From positions 1 to 64,000 of the forward strand of contig QYPL01000015.1 in assembly GCA_007280515.1 (NCBI GenBank): a stretch of 64,000 bases of DNA. Direction: 5' to 3'. How positions within the stretch are numbered: the stretch's first letter is position 1; the number at the start of each line of letters is the position of its first letter. A program made the position numbers and the translations under genes. Positions 1 through 6,427 of this stretch are shown here, in pieces. The DNA is from Sediminibacterium sp. (GTDB lineage Bacteria; Bacteroidota; Bacteroidia; Chitinophagales; Chitinophagaceae). Under the pieces are notes generated by a model. The model was not told the origin of the DNA and ran no database searches. It saw nothing but the letters and a program-made list of their open reading frames with translations.

Positions 1-5
1 CTAAT

Positions 6-37
6 AAAAAAAGGCTAACAAAGTTTAGCCTTTTTTT
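6..37 (-). terminator. Rho-independent terminator, able to act in both directions
   Basis: A 13-bp perfect stem (seven A, then GGCTAA, pairing with TTAGCC and seven T) closes a 6-nt loop. A-runs and T-runs flank it on both sides, so it can stop transcription either way. It lies just beyond the small minus-strand gene ending at 94 and is probably its terminator; it may also serve a convergent gene outside the window. Confidence 0.85.
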
Positions 38-53
38 ATAAAATCATTAGAGG

Positions 54-97
54 TTGATTTTACAAATTTTATATTCTATAAAAATTTGTTAAATCAA
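54..97. repeat. 17-bp hairpin at the end of the small acidic gene
   Basis: Bases 54-70 pair with 81-97 with a single mismatch around a 10-nt loop. The stem includes the stop codon (94-96) of the minus-strand gene and precedes the terminator at 6-37. It is very AT-rich and lacks its own T-run, so it looks more like a 3'-end stabilising stem than a second terminator. Function is inferred. Confidence 0.5.
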
Positions 98-315
98 TAC
101 TCATCCTCGTTGAACATAAAATCTTCGTGACTTGGGTAGTCTGGCCAAATGTCTTCAATACTTTCATACACTTCACCCTCGTCTTCTAACTCTTGCAAGT
201 TCTCTACTACTTCAATAGGAGCACCGCTTCTAATGGAGTAATCAATCAATTCATCTTTGGTTGCTGGCCAAGGAGCTTCTTCTAAAAAGCCGGCTAATTC
301 TAAAGTCCAAAACAT
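94..315 (-). CDS. Small acidic DUF2795-family protein
   Basis: A 73-residue, strongly acidic protein beginning MFWTLELAGFLEEAPWP and ending in FNEDEY. Family resemblance is from memory: short DUF2795 proteins with the core APWPATKDELIDYSIR are widespread in Bacteroidota, and their function is unknown. The start at 315 is chosen because the conserved region begins there and a canonical promoter lies 15 nt upstream; the longer reading frame to 450 would need a TTG start and run across that promoter. No signal peptide or membrane segment is visible. It is transcribed divergently from the LolD-type ATPase. Confidence 0.85.
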   Translation of the reverse strand: MFWTLELAGFLEEAPWPATKDELIDYSIRSGAPIEVVENLQELEDEGEVYESIEDIWPDYPSHEDFMFNEDEY

Positions 316-329
316 AGAGTTATTTTTTG

Positions 330-360
330 CAAAAGTAGCCGTATAAATGATATAACCAAA
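330..360 (-). promoter_or_regulatory. Bacteroidota-type promoter of the DUF2795 gene
   Basis: On the minus strand TTTG (360-357), exactly 19 nt, then TACTTTTG (337-330). This matches the primary sigma factor consensus of Bacteroidota (TTTG, about 19 nt, TAnnTTTG). The start codon is at 315, giving a leader of about 10 nt. Confidence 0.75.
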
Positions 361-397
361 TCTGTTTTTTCTACAGGATGTAAACAAATCTTTAAAT

Positions 398-430
398 TTT
401 GTCAAAATTGACCGGGAATTGCTAGGTTTG
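398..430 (+). promoter_or_regulatory. Promoter of the LolD-type gene, leaderless arrangement
   Basis: TTTG (398-401), 21 nt, TAGGTTTG (423-430). The ATG follows after only four bases (435), so transcription should begin at or beside the start codon. The box is divergent from the promoter at 330-360. Confidence 0.65.
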
Positions 431-434
431 TAGC

Positions 435-1103
435 ATGGAGCAACCGCCAAATCTACTAGTAGCCAAGGACATATGGAAGCAATACGGGCCCGTATCTGTG
501 CTCAAAGGCGTTTCCTTGGAGGTTAAGCAAGGGGAATTGGTAAGTATTGTTGGACCTTCAGGTGCCGGCAAATCGACCCTTTTGTACATTGTAAGCAGTT
601 TAGAAAAAGCAGATAAAGGACAGGTGTTTTTTGAGGAACAAGATATCACCCAGCTTTCTGAAAAGGCACTAGCCCATTACCGAAATCAAAAAATTGGCTT
701 CGTTTTTCAATTCCACCATTTACTACCTGAATTCACGGCCATTGAAAATGTTTCTATTCCAGGATGGATTGCCAAAATGCCTTCCAAACAAATTCATCAA
801 AAGGCCCAAGAACTTTTAGAATTTATGGGCCTATCAGATAAAATGGATAAAAAACCACATAGTTTATCGGGTGGAGAACAACAAAGAGTAGCAGTGGCTC
901 GTGCACTATTAAATAGCCCTGCACTTATTTTTGCAGATGAACCTACGGGAAATTTAGATAGCGAAAATGCAAATGCCTTGCATCAATTATTTATTCGTTT
1001 AAGAAACGAAATGAATCAAAGTTTTTTAATTGTAACACACAATGAATCATTGGCTACTATGAGCAACCGTAGTTTAACAATGAAAGATGGGAAATTTTTA
1101 TAA
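435..1103 (+). CDS. lolD: LolD-type lipoprotein-release ABC transporter ATPase
   Basis: A 222-residue ABC ATPase with Walker A GPSGAGKST (40-48), signature LSGGEQQ (144-150), Walker B LIFADEP (164-170) and switch histidine H202. The segment FQFHHLLPEFTAIENV (91-106) is typical of LolD, which powers release of lipoproteins from the inner membrane to LolA. No membrane subunit (LolC/E) lies nearby, so the partner must be elsewhere; an unassigned MacB/FtsE-class ATPase is the alternative. Only four bases separate a TAnnTTTG box from the ATG. The gene converges on the adenosyltransferase gene with a 53-bp gap that shows no clear terminator. Confidence 0.88.
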   Translation: MEQPPNLLVAKDIWKQYGPVSVLKGVSLEVKQGELVSIVGPSGAGKSTLLYIVSSLEKADKGQVFFEEQDITQLSEKALAHYRNQKIGFVFQFHHLLPEFTAIENVSIPGWIAKMPSKQIHQKAQELLEFMGLSDKMDKKPHSLSGGEQQRVAVARALLNSPALIFADEPTGNLDSENANALHQLFIRLRNEMNQSFLIVTHNESLATMSNRSLTMKDGKFL

Positions 1104-1156
1104 GCCTTGCTCTTATTTATATCTTTACACTATTTATACCCTTTATACAATCTTCA

Positions 1157-1711
1157 TTACACTCTTGGTTTCCAAGGAGAATCCGGCACCCCATTTAAAT
1201 GACCAATATATCTTGACAAGACAAATAAGTAATCACTTAGTCTATTTAAATATTTTATAACCATCGGTTCTACAAATAAATCTTCTTCTTGTAAATTAAC
1301 GCACCAACGTTCTGCTCTACGACAAACACAACGCGCAATATGGGCAGTAGAAATGGCTTGATGACCGCCTGGTAATATGAAAGATTTCATGGGCTCCAAG
1401 ACTTCGTTCATCTTATCCATTAAAGATTCTAGATATGTAATGTCTTCTTCTTTTAAGTCGGGAATTTTTAAAGAAGGTTCTTTATCCGGATCGCAGGCTA
1501 AAGAAGATCCCACAGTGAATAACCTGTCCTGCACTTCTTTTAAAACTATTTTAATTTCTTCATGGGTAAGTAGGTCACTTAATAAACCAATGAAAGAGTT
1601 TAGCTCATCTACTGTACCATATGATTCAATACGAATATGACTTTTAGGAACACGGGTGCCACCTATTAATGAGGTACTACCTAAATCGCCTGCTTTTGTA
1701 TAAATTTTCAT
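1157..1711 (-). CDS. Cob(I)alamin adenosyltransferase, PduO type
   Basis: A 184-residue protein of the PduO/MMAB class, which transfers adenosyl from ATP to cob(I)alamin to make coenzyme B12. The N-terminal ATP-binding motif (TKAGDLGSTSLIGG, 5-18), the YGTVDELNS box (31-39) and the helix with RCVCRRAERW (127-136) are all present. Length is normal for a stand-alone enzyme. It probably loads the B12-dependent mutase whose binding subunit is encoded at 44985. About 90 bp separates it from the next upstream minus-strand gene, and no convincing promoter is visible there. Confidence 0.93.
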   Translation of the reverse strand: MKIYTKAGDLGSTSLIGGTRVPKSHIRIESYGTVDELNSFIGLLSDLLTHEEIKIVLKEVQDRLFTVGSSLACDPDKEPSLKIPDLKEEDITYLESLMDKMNEVLEPMKSFILPGGHQAISTAHIARCVCRRAERWCVNLQEEDLFVEPMVIKYLNRLSDYLFVLSRYIGHLNGVPDSPWKPRV

Positions 1712-1805
1712 AATGCTATTATAAACCCTGCTTTAAAAAATCTTTGAAAGACCTCCGGGGCTTTGATGATAACAAAACTAATAAAATAAAGTTCAAATAA
1801 GAATA

Positions 1806-2507
1806 CTAGAAATGAGAAACATTCTTATTTACGGTATCGGTTTCCACATGACCGTCTCTTAAACGCACTACTCTATGTGCATAATGAGCAATCTCTTCCT
1901 CGTGGGTTACTAAAATAACTGTATTACCTGAAGAATGTATTTTTCCAAAAAGCTCCATGACTTCCACCGAAGTTTTAGAGTCTAGGTTTCCGGTGGGTTC
2001 ATCTGCTAATAAAATAGAAGGGTTATTCACCAAGGCGCGCGCAATGGCCACACGTTGAATTTGACCTCCACTTAATTCATTGGATTTATGATGACTTCTA
2101 TCTGCTAATCCCACTTTTTCAAGTGCCACCAAGGCTCTTTCTAATCTATCTTTTTTGGAGATACCTGCATATACTAAAGGAAGTGCAACGTTTTCAGCTG
2201 CAGATAAACGAGGTAATAAATTAAATTGCTGGAATACAAAACCAATTTCCACATTTCTAATGCCTGCTAGTTCATCATCCGTCATTTTACTTACATCATG
2301 TCCACTCAAATTATACATGCCACTTGTAGGAGAATCCAAGCAACCTAAAATATTCATAAGTGTACTCTTACCACTACCCGATGGGCCCATTAAAGCCACG
2401 TATTCATTTTTAAGAATATCAAGGTTAATGCCCTTTAATACTGGAATGGCTTGACCCGCCATGAAATAACTTTTTTCAAGCTCTCTTAATTCAATAACTG
2501 ATGACAT
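1806..2507 (-). CDS. MacB/LolD-type ABC transporter ATP-binding protein
   Basis: A 233-residue ABC ATPase of the MacB family: Walker [10 protein letters not shown] (41-49), Q-loop Q93, signature LSGGQ (145-149), Walker B ILLADE (165-170), H-loop H202. [18 protein letters not shown] is typical of MacB-type exporters of peptides, macrolides or lipoproteins. No permease is adjacent, so the substrate cannot be assigned. It starts six bases after gatC ends, and both probably come from the promoter before gatC. Confidence 0.88.
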   Translation of the reverse strand: MSSVIELRELEKSYFMAGQAIPVLKGINLDILKNEYVALMGPSGSGKSTLMNILGCLDSPTSGMYNLSGHDVSKMTDDELAGIRNVEIGFVFQQFNLLPRLSAAENVALPLVYAGISKKDRLERALVALEKVGLADRSHHKSNELSGGQIQRVAIARALVNNPSILLADEPTGNLDSKTSVEVMELFGKIHSSGNTVILVTHEEEIAHYAHRVVRLRDGHVETDTVNKNVSHF

Positions 2508-2513
2508 ACTATT

Positions 2514-2804
2514 TTATTTATGTATTACTTTAGGTACTTTAAAAAATGTTCCGTCTGTAGCTGGTGCATTTTGCAAGGCTTCTTCTCTAGCAATTGATCC
2601 CTTCACCTCATCTTCGCGCAGCACATTTTTAGCATCACCCATATGCATTAAAGGGGCAATACCTGTGGTGGCTAATTCATTTAACTTTTCTACAAATCCT
2701 ACTAAATCCTGCATATCGGCCACTAGTTTGTCCATATTTTCAGGCGCTATATTTAACCTCGATAAATGGGCCAAGTGGCTAACTAATTTACTATCAACTT
2801 GCAT
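2514..2804 (-). CDS. gatC: Asp-tRNA(Asn)/Glu-tRNA(Gln) amidotransferase subunit C
   Basis: A 96-residue GatC, the small scaffold subunit that joins GatA and GatB in converting misacylated Glu-tRNA(Gln) or Asp-tRNA(Asn). The family pattern is visible: VSHLAHLSRL near the N-terminus, the central VGFVEKLNEL, and the C-terminal LREDEV plus NAPATDGTFFKVPKVI. Start 2804 is chosen because it fits family length; the six-residue upstream extension would lie inside the promoter. gatA and gatB are not in the window. The mRNA appears leaderless. Confidence 0.92.
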   Translation of the reverse strand: MQVDSKLVSHLAHLSRLNIAPENMDKLVADMQDLVGFVEKLNELATTGIAPLMHMGDAKNVLREDEVKGSIAREEALQNAPATDGTFFKVPKVIHK

Positions 2805-2808
2805 AATA

Positions 2809-2838
2809 CAAATGTAGTTCAAAGCCCCCTACCTACAA
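2809..2838 (-). promoter_or_regulatory. Promoter of gatC and the MacB-type gene
   Basis: On the minus strand TTG (2838-2836), exactly 19 nt, TACATTTG (2816-2809). The gatC ATG (2804) follows after four bases, so the message should start at the initiation codon. Confidence 0.75.
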
Positions 2839-2906
2839 GGCGCATTTGTTAAAAGGTCAAATGACGCAACCAGTGGCAAAAAAAATACCCGAAAATGGAA
2901 AGTTTT

Positions 2907-2938
2907 TTTGAAAATAGTTGCATAACTAACTAATTTTA
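2907..2938 (+). promoter_or_regulatory. Probable promoter of the fadN-type gene
   Basis: TTTG (2907-2910), 20 nt, TAATTTTA (2931-2938); the last base differs from the usual G. It lies 16 nt before the start codon at 2955. Confidence 0.5.
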
Positions 2939-2954
2939 CAAAAATGCTTTATTT

Positions 2955-5327
2955 ATGCAACGTTCAATCAAAAAAGTAGCCGTTTTAGGAAGTGGAGTAA
3001 TGGGATCTCGCATTGCTTGTCATTTTGCAGGCGTGGGTGTAGAAGTATTATTATTAGATATGTTGAATCCGGGTACTGAAGAAAGCAAGCTTGCTAAAGA
3101 AAGAAATAAATTAGTAGATAGTTCTTTGCAAGCAGCCATTAAATCAAACCCCTCTCCTTTATACTTACAAAAATTTGCATCCAATATAAGTACTGGCAAT
3201 TTCACCGACGATATGGCGAAAATTGCAAATGTGGATTGGATCATTGAAGTGGTAGTAGAGCGTTTAGATATTAAAAAACTCATCTACGATCAAGTAGAGA
3301 AATATAGAAAGCCAGGTACATTAGTAAGTTCCAACACCTCTGGTATTCCTATTCATTTAATGGCCGAGGGACGCAGCGAAGATTTTCAAAAGCATTTTTG
3401 TGGAACGCACTTTTTTAATCCTCCTCGTTATTTAAGATTACTTGAAATTATTCCTACCGCTAAAACCGATCCTGCCATTATTGATTTTCATATGCATTAT
3501 GGAGATGTTTTTTTAGGCAAGACTACGGTGTTATGTAAAGACACACCTGCCTTTATCGCCAACAGGGTGGGGGTTTTCAGCATGATGAGCGTTTTACATA
3601 TCATGGAAAAATTAGAATTAAGTATTGATGAAATAGAAGCTATCACAGGACCTTTAATGGGCCGTCCTAAGTCGGCCACTTTTAGAACAGCCGATGTAGT
3701 AGGTATAGATACTTTAGTAAAAGTAGCCACTGGGGTGGCGGCTAATTGCCCTAATGATGAAGCGAAAAATATTTTTATACTGCCCCCTTGGTTAGAAAAA
3801 ATGGTGGCACAAAATTGGTTAGGGGATAAAACTGGACAAGGATTTTTTAAGAAAATAAAAACAGCCACTTCAAAAGAAATATTAACACTGAATTTAAAAA
3901 CTTTTGAATACGAGCCACGTGTAAAAACTAAAATGGCTTCTATTGGAACTGCTAAAGCCATTGAAAGTTTACCTGCTAGAATAAAATCTTTATACCAAGC
4001 AAAAGATAAAGTCGGAGAATTTGTAAGACAGTTTCATTTTGCCTTATTTTCTTATGTGAGTCATAGAATTCCAGAAATTAGTGATGAATTGTACCGCTTG
4101 GACGACGCCCTAAAAGCAGGTTTCGGTTGGGAGATTGGCGCTTTTGAAACCTGGGATGCACTTGATATTGCAACAGTTATCACCGATATGAAAGCAGGCG
4201 GATACGCAGTGGCAGCCTGGGTAGAGAAGATGTCTCAAAAAGGATTAAGCTTCTATAAAGTACAAGACGGAAAACGTTATTATTACGATGTCGCTTCGGA
4301 ATCGTATAAATTAATACCAGGCGCCGATTCATTTATTATTTTATCTGACTTCCAAGAAAAAACCATTTGGAAAAACTCGGCTTGTCATTTAGTAGATATG
4401 GGAGATGGTGTAGCAGGTTTTAGTTGGAATACCAAAATGAATAGTATTGGAGGAGAAGTATTAGAAGGATTAAATAAATCTATTGCCCTTGCGGAAGAAA
4501 AGTATAATGGACTTGTCATTGCCAACGATAGTAATTTATTTAGTGCAGGTGCGAATGTGGGAATGATATTTATGCTAGCTATTGAACAAGACTATGAAGA
4601 ATTAGACATGGCCATTCGTACTTTTCAAAATACAATGATGCATGTGCGCTATTCTTCTGTTCCTGTAGTGATAGCTCCGCATGGACTTTGCTTGGGTGGT
4701 GGATGTGAAATGAATTTACATGCCGATAGCATTTGTGCTGCAGCAGAAACCTATGTTGGACTAGTGGAATTGGGTATTGGTGTTATTCCTGGCGGAGGGG
4801 GCACTAAAGAATTTGTTTTACGCGCTTCCGATGAAATGCATATAGACGAACCAGAAACTATTACACTTAACAAAAGGTTTATGAGTATTGCTACTGCCAA
4901 GGTAGCTACTTCAGCAAGTGAAGCCATGGACATGGGCATTTTAAGAAAGGGGCAAGACTTTATTGTACTAAATCAATCACGCCGCATTGCGAATGCGAAA
5001 GAACAAGCACTACAATTATTTAAAGCAGGCTATACACAACCACAACAAAGAAAAGACATTAAAGTACTTGGAAAAGCAGGCCTAGGTGCACTTTACGCGG
5101 GTATCAACGGAATGTGGAAAGCAGGCTATGCAAGCGACCACGATGTTTTAGTGGCTAAAAAATTAGCCTATGTAATGTGTGGTGGCGATTTAAGTGAGCC
5201 TACTTTAGTAAACGAACAATACTTACTCGATTTAGAAAGAGAAGCTTTCTTAAGTTTATGTGGACAGAAAAAAACTTTGGAAAGAATACAATCGGTGATT
5301 ACCTCTGGAAGACCTATCAGAAATTAG
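2955..5327 (+). CDS. fadN: 3-hydroxyacyl-CoA dehydrogenase / enoyl-CoA hydratase fusion (FadN type)
   Basis: A 790-residue two-domain beta-oxidation enzyme. The N-terminal half is an NAD-dependent 3-hydroxyacyl-CoA dehydrogenase (GSGVMGS, 12-18; HFFNPPRYLRLLEIIP in the dehydrogenase core). The C-terminal third is a crotonase fold with SAGANVG, the glycine-rich LGGGCEM and VELGIGVIPGGGGTKE. Dehydrogenase-first order and length match Bacillus FadN, not E. coli FadB, where the hydratase comes first. It would hydrate enoyl-CoA and oxidise the product. The usual thiolase and acyl-CoA dehydrogenase neighbours are absent here. The gene stands alone between two minus-strand genes. Confidence 0.93.
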   Translation: MQRSIKKVAVLGSGVMGSRIACHFAGVGVEVLLLDMLNPGTEESKLAKERNKLVDSSLQAAIKSNPSPLYLQKFASNISTGNFTDDMAKIANVDWIIEVVVERLDIKKLIYDQVEKYRKPGTLVSSNTSGIPIHLMAEGRSEDFQKHFCGTHFFNPPRYLRLLEIIPTAKTDPAIIDFHMHYGDVFLGKTTVLCKDTPAFIANRVGVFSMMSVLHIMEKLELSIDEIEAITGPLMGRPKSATFRTADVVGIDTLVKVATGVAANCPNDEAKNIFILPPWLEKMVAQNWLGDKTGQGFFKKIKTATSKEILTLNLKTFEYEPRVKTKMASIGTAKAIESLPARIKSLYQAKDKVGEFVRQFHFALFSYVSHRIPEISDELYRLDDALKAGFGWEIGAFETWDALDIATVITDMKAGGYAVAAWVEKMSQKGLSFYKVQDGKRYYYDVASESYKLIPGADSFIILSDFQEKTIWKNSACHLVDMGDGVAGFSWNTKMNSIGGEVLEGLNKSIALAEEKYNGLVIANDSNLFSAGANVGMIFMLAIEQDYEELDMAIRTFQNTMMHVRYSSVPVVIAPHGLCLGGGCEMNLHADSICAAAETYVGLVELGIGVIPGGGGTKEFVLRASDEMHIDEPETITLNKRFMSIATAKVATSASEAMDMGILRKGQDFIVLNQSRRIANAKEQALQLFKAGYTQPQQRKDIKVLGKAGLGALYAGINGMWKAGYASDHDVLVAKKLAYVMCGGDLSEPTLVNEQYLLDLEREAFLSLCGQKKTLERIQSVITSGRPIRN

Positions 5328-5411
5328 TAACGGCTATTAATTACTTATAGCTTAATTAAACTTAGAAAAGTATTTTAGATAAAAATATTATTACTACTAT
5401 TAATTTTTACA

Positions 5412-6332
5412 TTATTTTATTAAGTCAATAATGGCTTCTTCCACATTGGGGTAATCAAATACAAAACCTGCGGCTTGTATTTTTTGCGCACTCACCTTCG
5501 TGCTTTTCAATACCTCTATACTCATCTCTCCTAGTATTATTTTAAGTAAAAAGCCAGGTACAAAAGAAGGGAAATAAATAGGATAAGTATTTTTAGCAAT
5601 CGTTAATACTAATTTTTTATTCGTTACCGGATTCGGCGCCACTGCATTATACACTCCTTGCAGAGCAAGGGTTTCAATCGCATATTGAATCATTTTACAT
5701 AAGTCGTGATGATGTATCCAACTTACTATTTGTTTGCCTGTACCCAGAATGGTAGCCAAGGCAAACTTAGCAGGCTTTAAAAATTCAGCCAACGCCCCTC
5801 CTTTTTTATTCAATACAATACCTATTCTTAATGTCACTAATCGAATACCCATAGTTGCAACAGCTGCAGTACTTTGCTCCCATAACTGACAAGTATTACC
5901 TAGATAAGAATTATCAGGGGTATCGGTTTCTACAAAACCATTTTCCAAACTTGCAGCTGTATCTGGACCATACCAACCAATGGCAGAAGCTGCTATAAAT
6001 GTTTTTACTTGGTGTTTATTTTCACTTAAAGCTTTTACTAATAAATTACCTGACTGCACCCTGCTATCTAGAATGGCTTGTTTTCTTTTCACCGTCCATC
6101 TTATATCGGCCACACCTTCACCTGCTAAATGCACGATTATATTTGCTTTGGCTAAAGCTTCCAAGTCAATTTCAGCATTCTCTATATTCCATTTTGCATA
6201 AGATAAATGCTCCCTACTAGATCTTTTAGGGTTTCTAGATAATATAATAACCTCATAGCCAGTAGCTAGTAATTGCTTTGCCAATGCCTTGCCAATCATA
6301 CCGGTTCCGCCTGTAATTAATACTGTTTGCAT
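5412..6332 (-). CDS. TIGR01777 / YfcH-type SDR epimerase-like protein
   Basis: A 306-residue extended short-chain dehydrogenase-like protein. TGGTGMIGKALAKQL at the N-terminus is the NAD(P)-binding glycine motif, followed by HLAGEGVAD and SAIGWYG. C-terminal segments (LGTGKQIVSWIHHHD; AVAPNPVTNKKL) match the TIGR01777/SDR39U family, whose substrate is unknown. The start at 6332 places the nucleotide-binding strand at the N-terminus and fits a perfect promoter just upstream; an extension to 6377 would run through that promoter. Confidence 0.9.
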   Translation of the reverse strand: MQTVLITGGTGMIGKALAKQLLATGYEVIILSRNPKRSSREHLSYAKWNIENAEIDLEALAKANIIVHLAGEGVADIRWTVKRKQAILDSRVQSGNLLVKALSENKHQVKTFIAASAIGWYGPDTAASLENGFVETDTPDNSYLGNTCQLWEQSTAAVATMGIRLVTLRIGIVLNKKGGALAEFLKPAKFALATILGTGKQIVSWIHHHDLCKMIQYAIETLALQGVYNAVAPNPVTNKKLVLTIAKNTYPIYFPSFVPGFLLKIILGEMSIEVLKSTKVSAQKIQAAGFVFDYPNVEEAIIDLIK

Positions 6333-6347
6333 GGTATAAAAGTACAT

Positions 6348-6377
6348 CAAAATTAACAACAAAAAATCCCGCTCCAA
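6348..6377 (-). promoter_or_regulatory. Promoter of the YfcH-type gene, overlapping the ftsZ terminator
   Basis: On the minus strand TTG (6377-6375), exactly 19 nt, TAATTTTG (6355-6348). The -33 element straddles the stem-loop junction of the preceding terminator hairpin. The start codon is at 6332. Confidence 0.65.
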
Positions 6378-6394
6378 TAAATCGGAACGGGATT
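6361..6394 (-). terminator. Intrinsic terminator of the dcw cluster after ftsZ
   Basis: An 11-bp stem (6384-6394 with 6365-6375, AATCCCG pairing with CGGGATT plus four inner pairs including one G-T) and an 8-nt loop, followed on the minus strand by a T-run (6366-6361). It lies 34 bases past the ftsZ stop. Confidence 0.88.
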
Positions 6395-6427
6395 ACAACT
6401 AAAATCAACTGTACACAAAAAACAAGT

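Noticed and set aside
435..2507. LolD-type and MacB-type ATPases as one transporter
   Set aside because: They lie on opposite strands with an unrelated gene between them, and no permease is encoded nearby.
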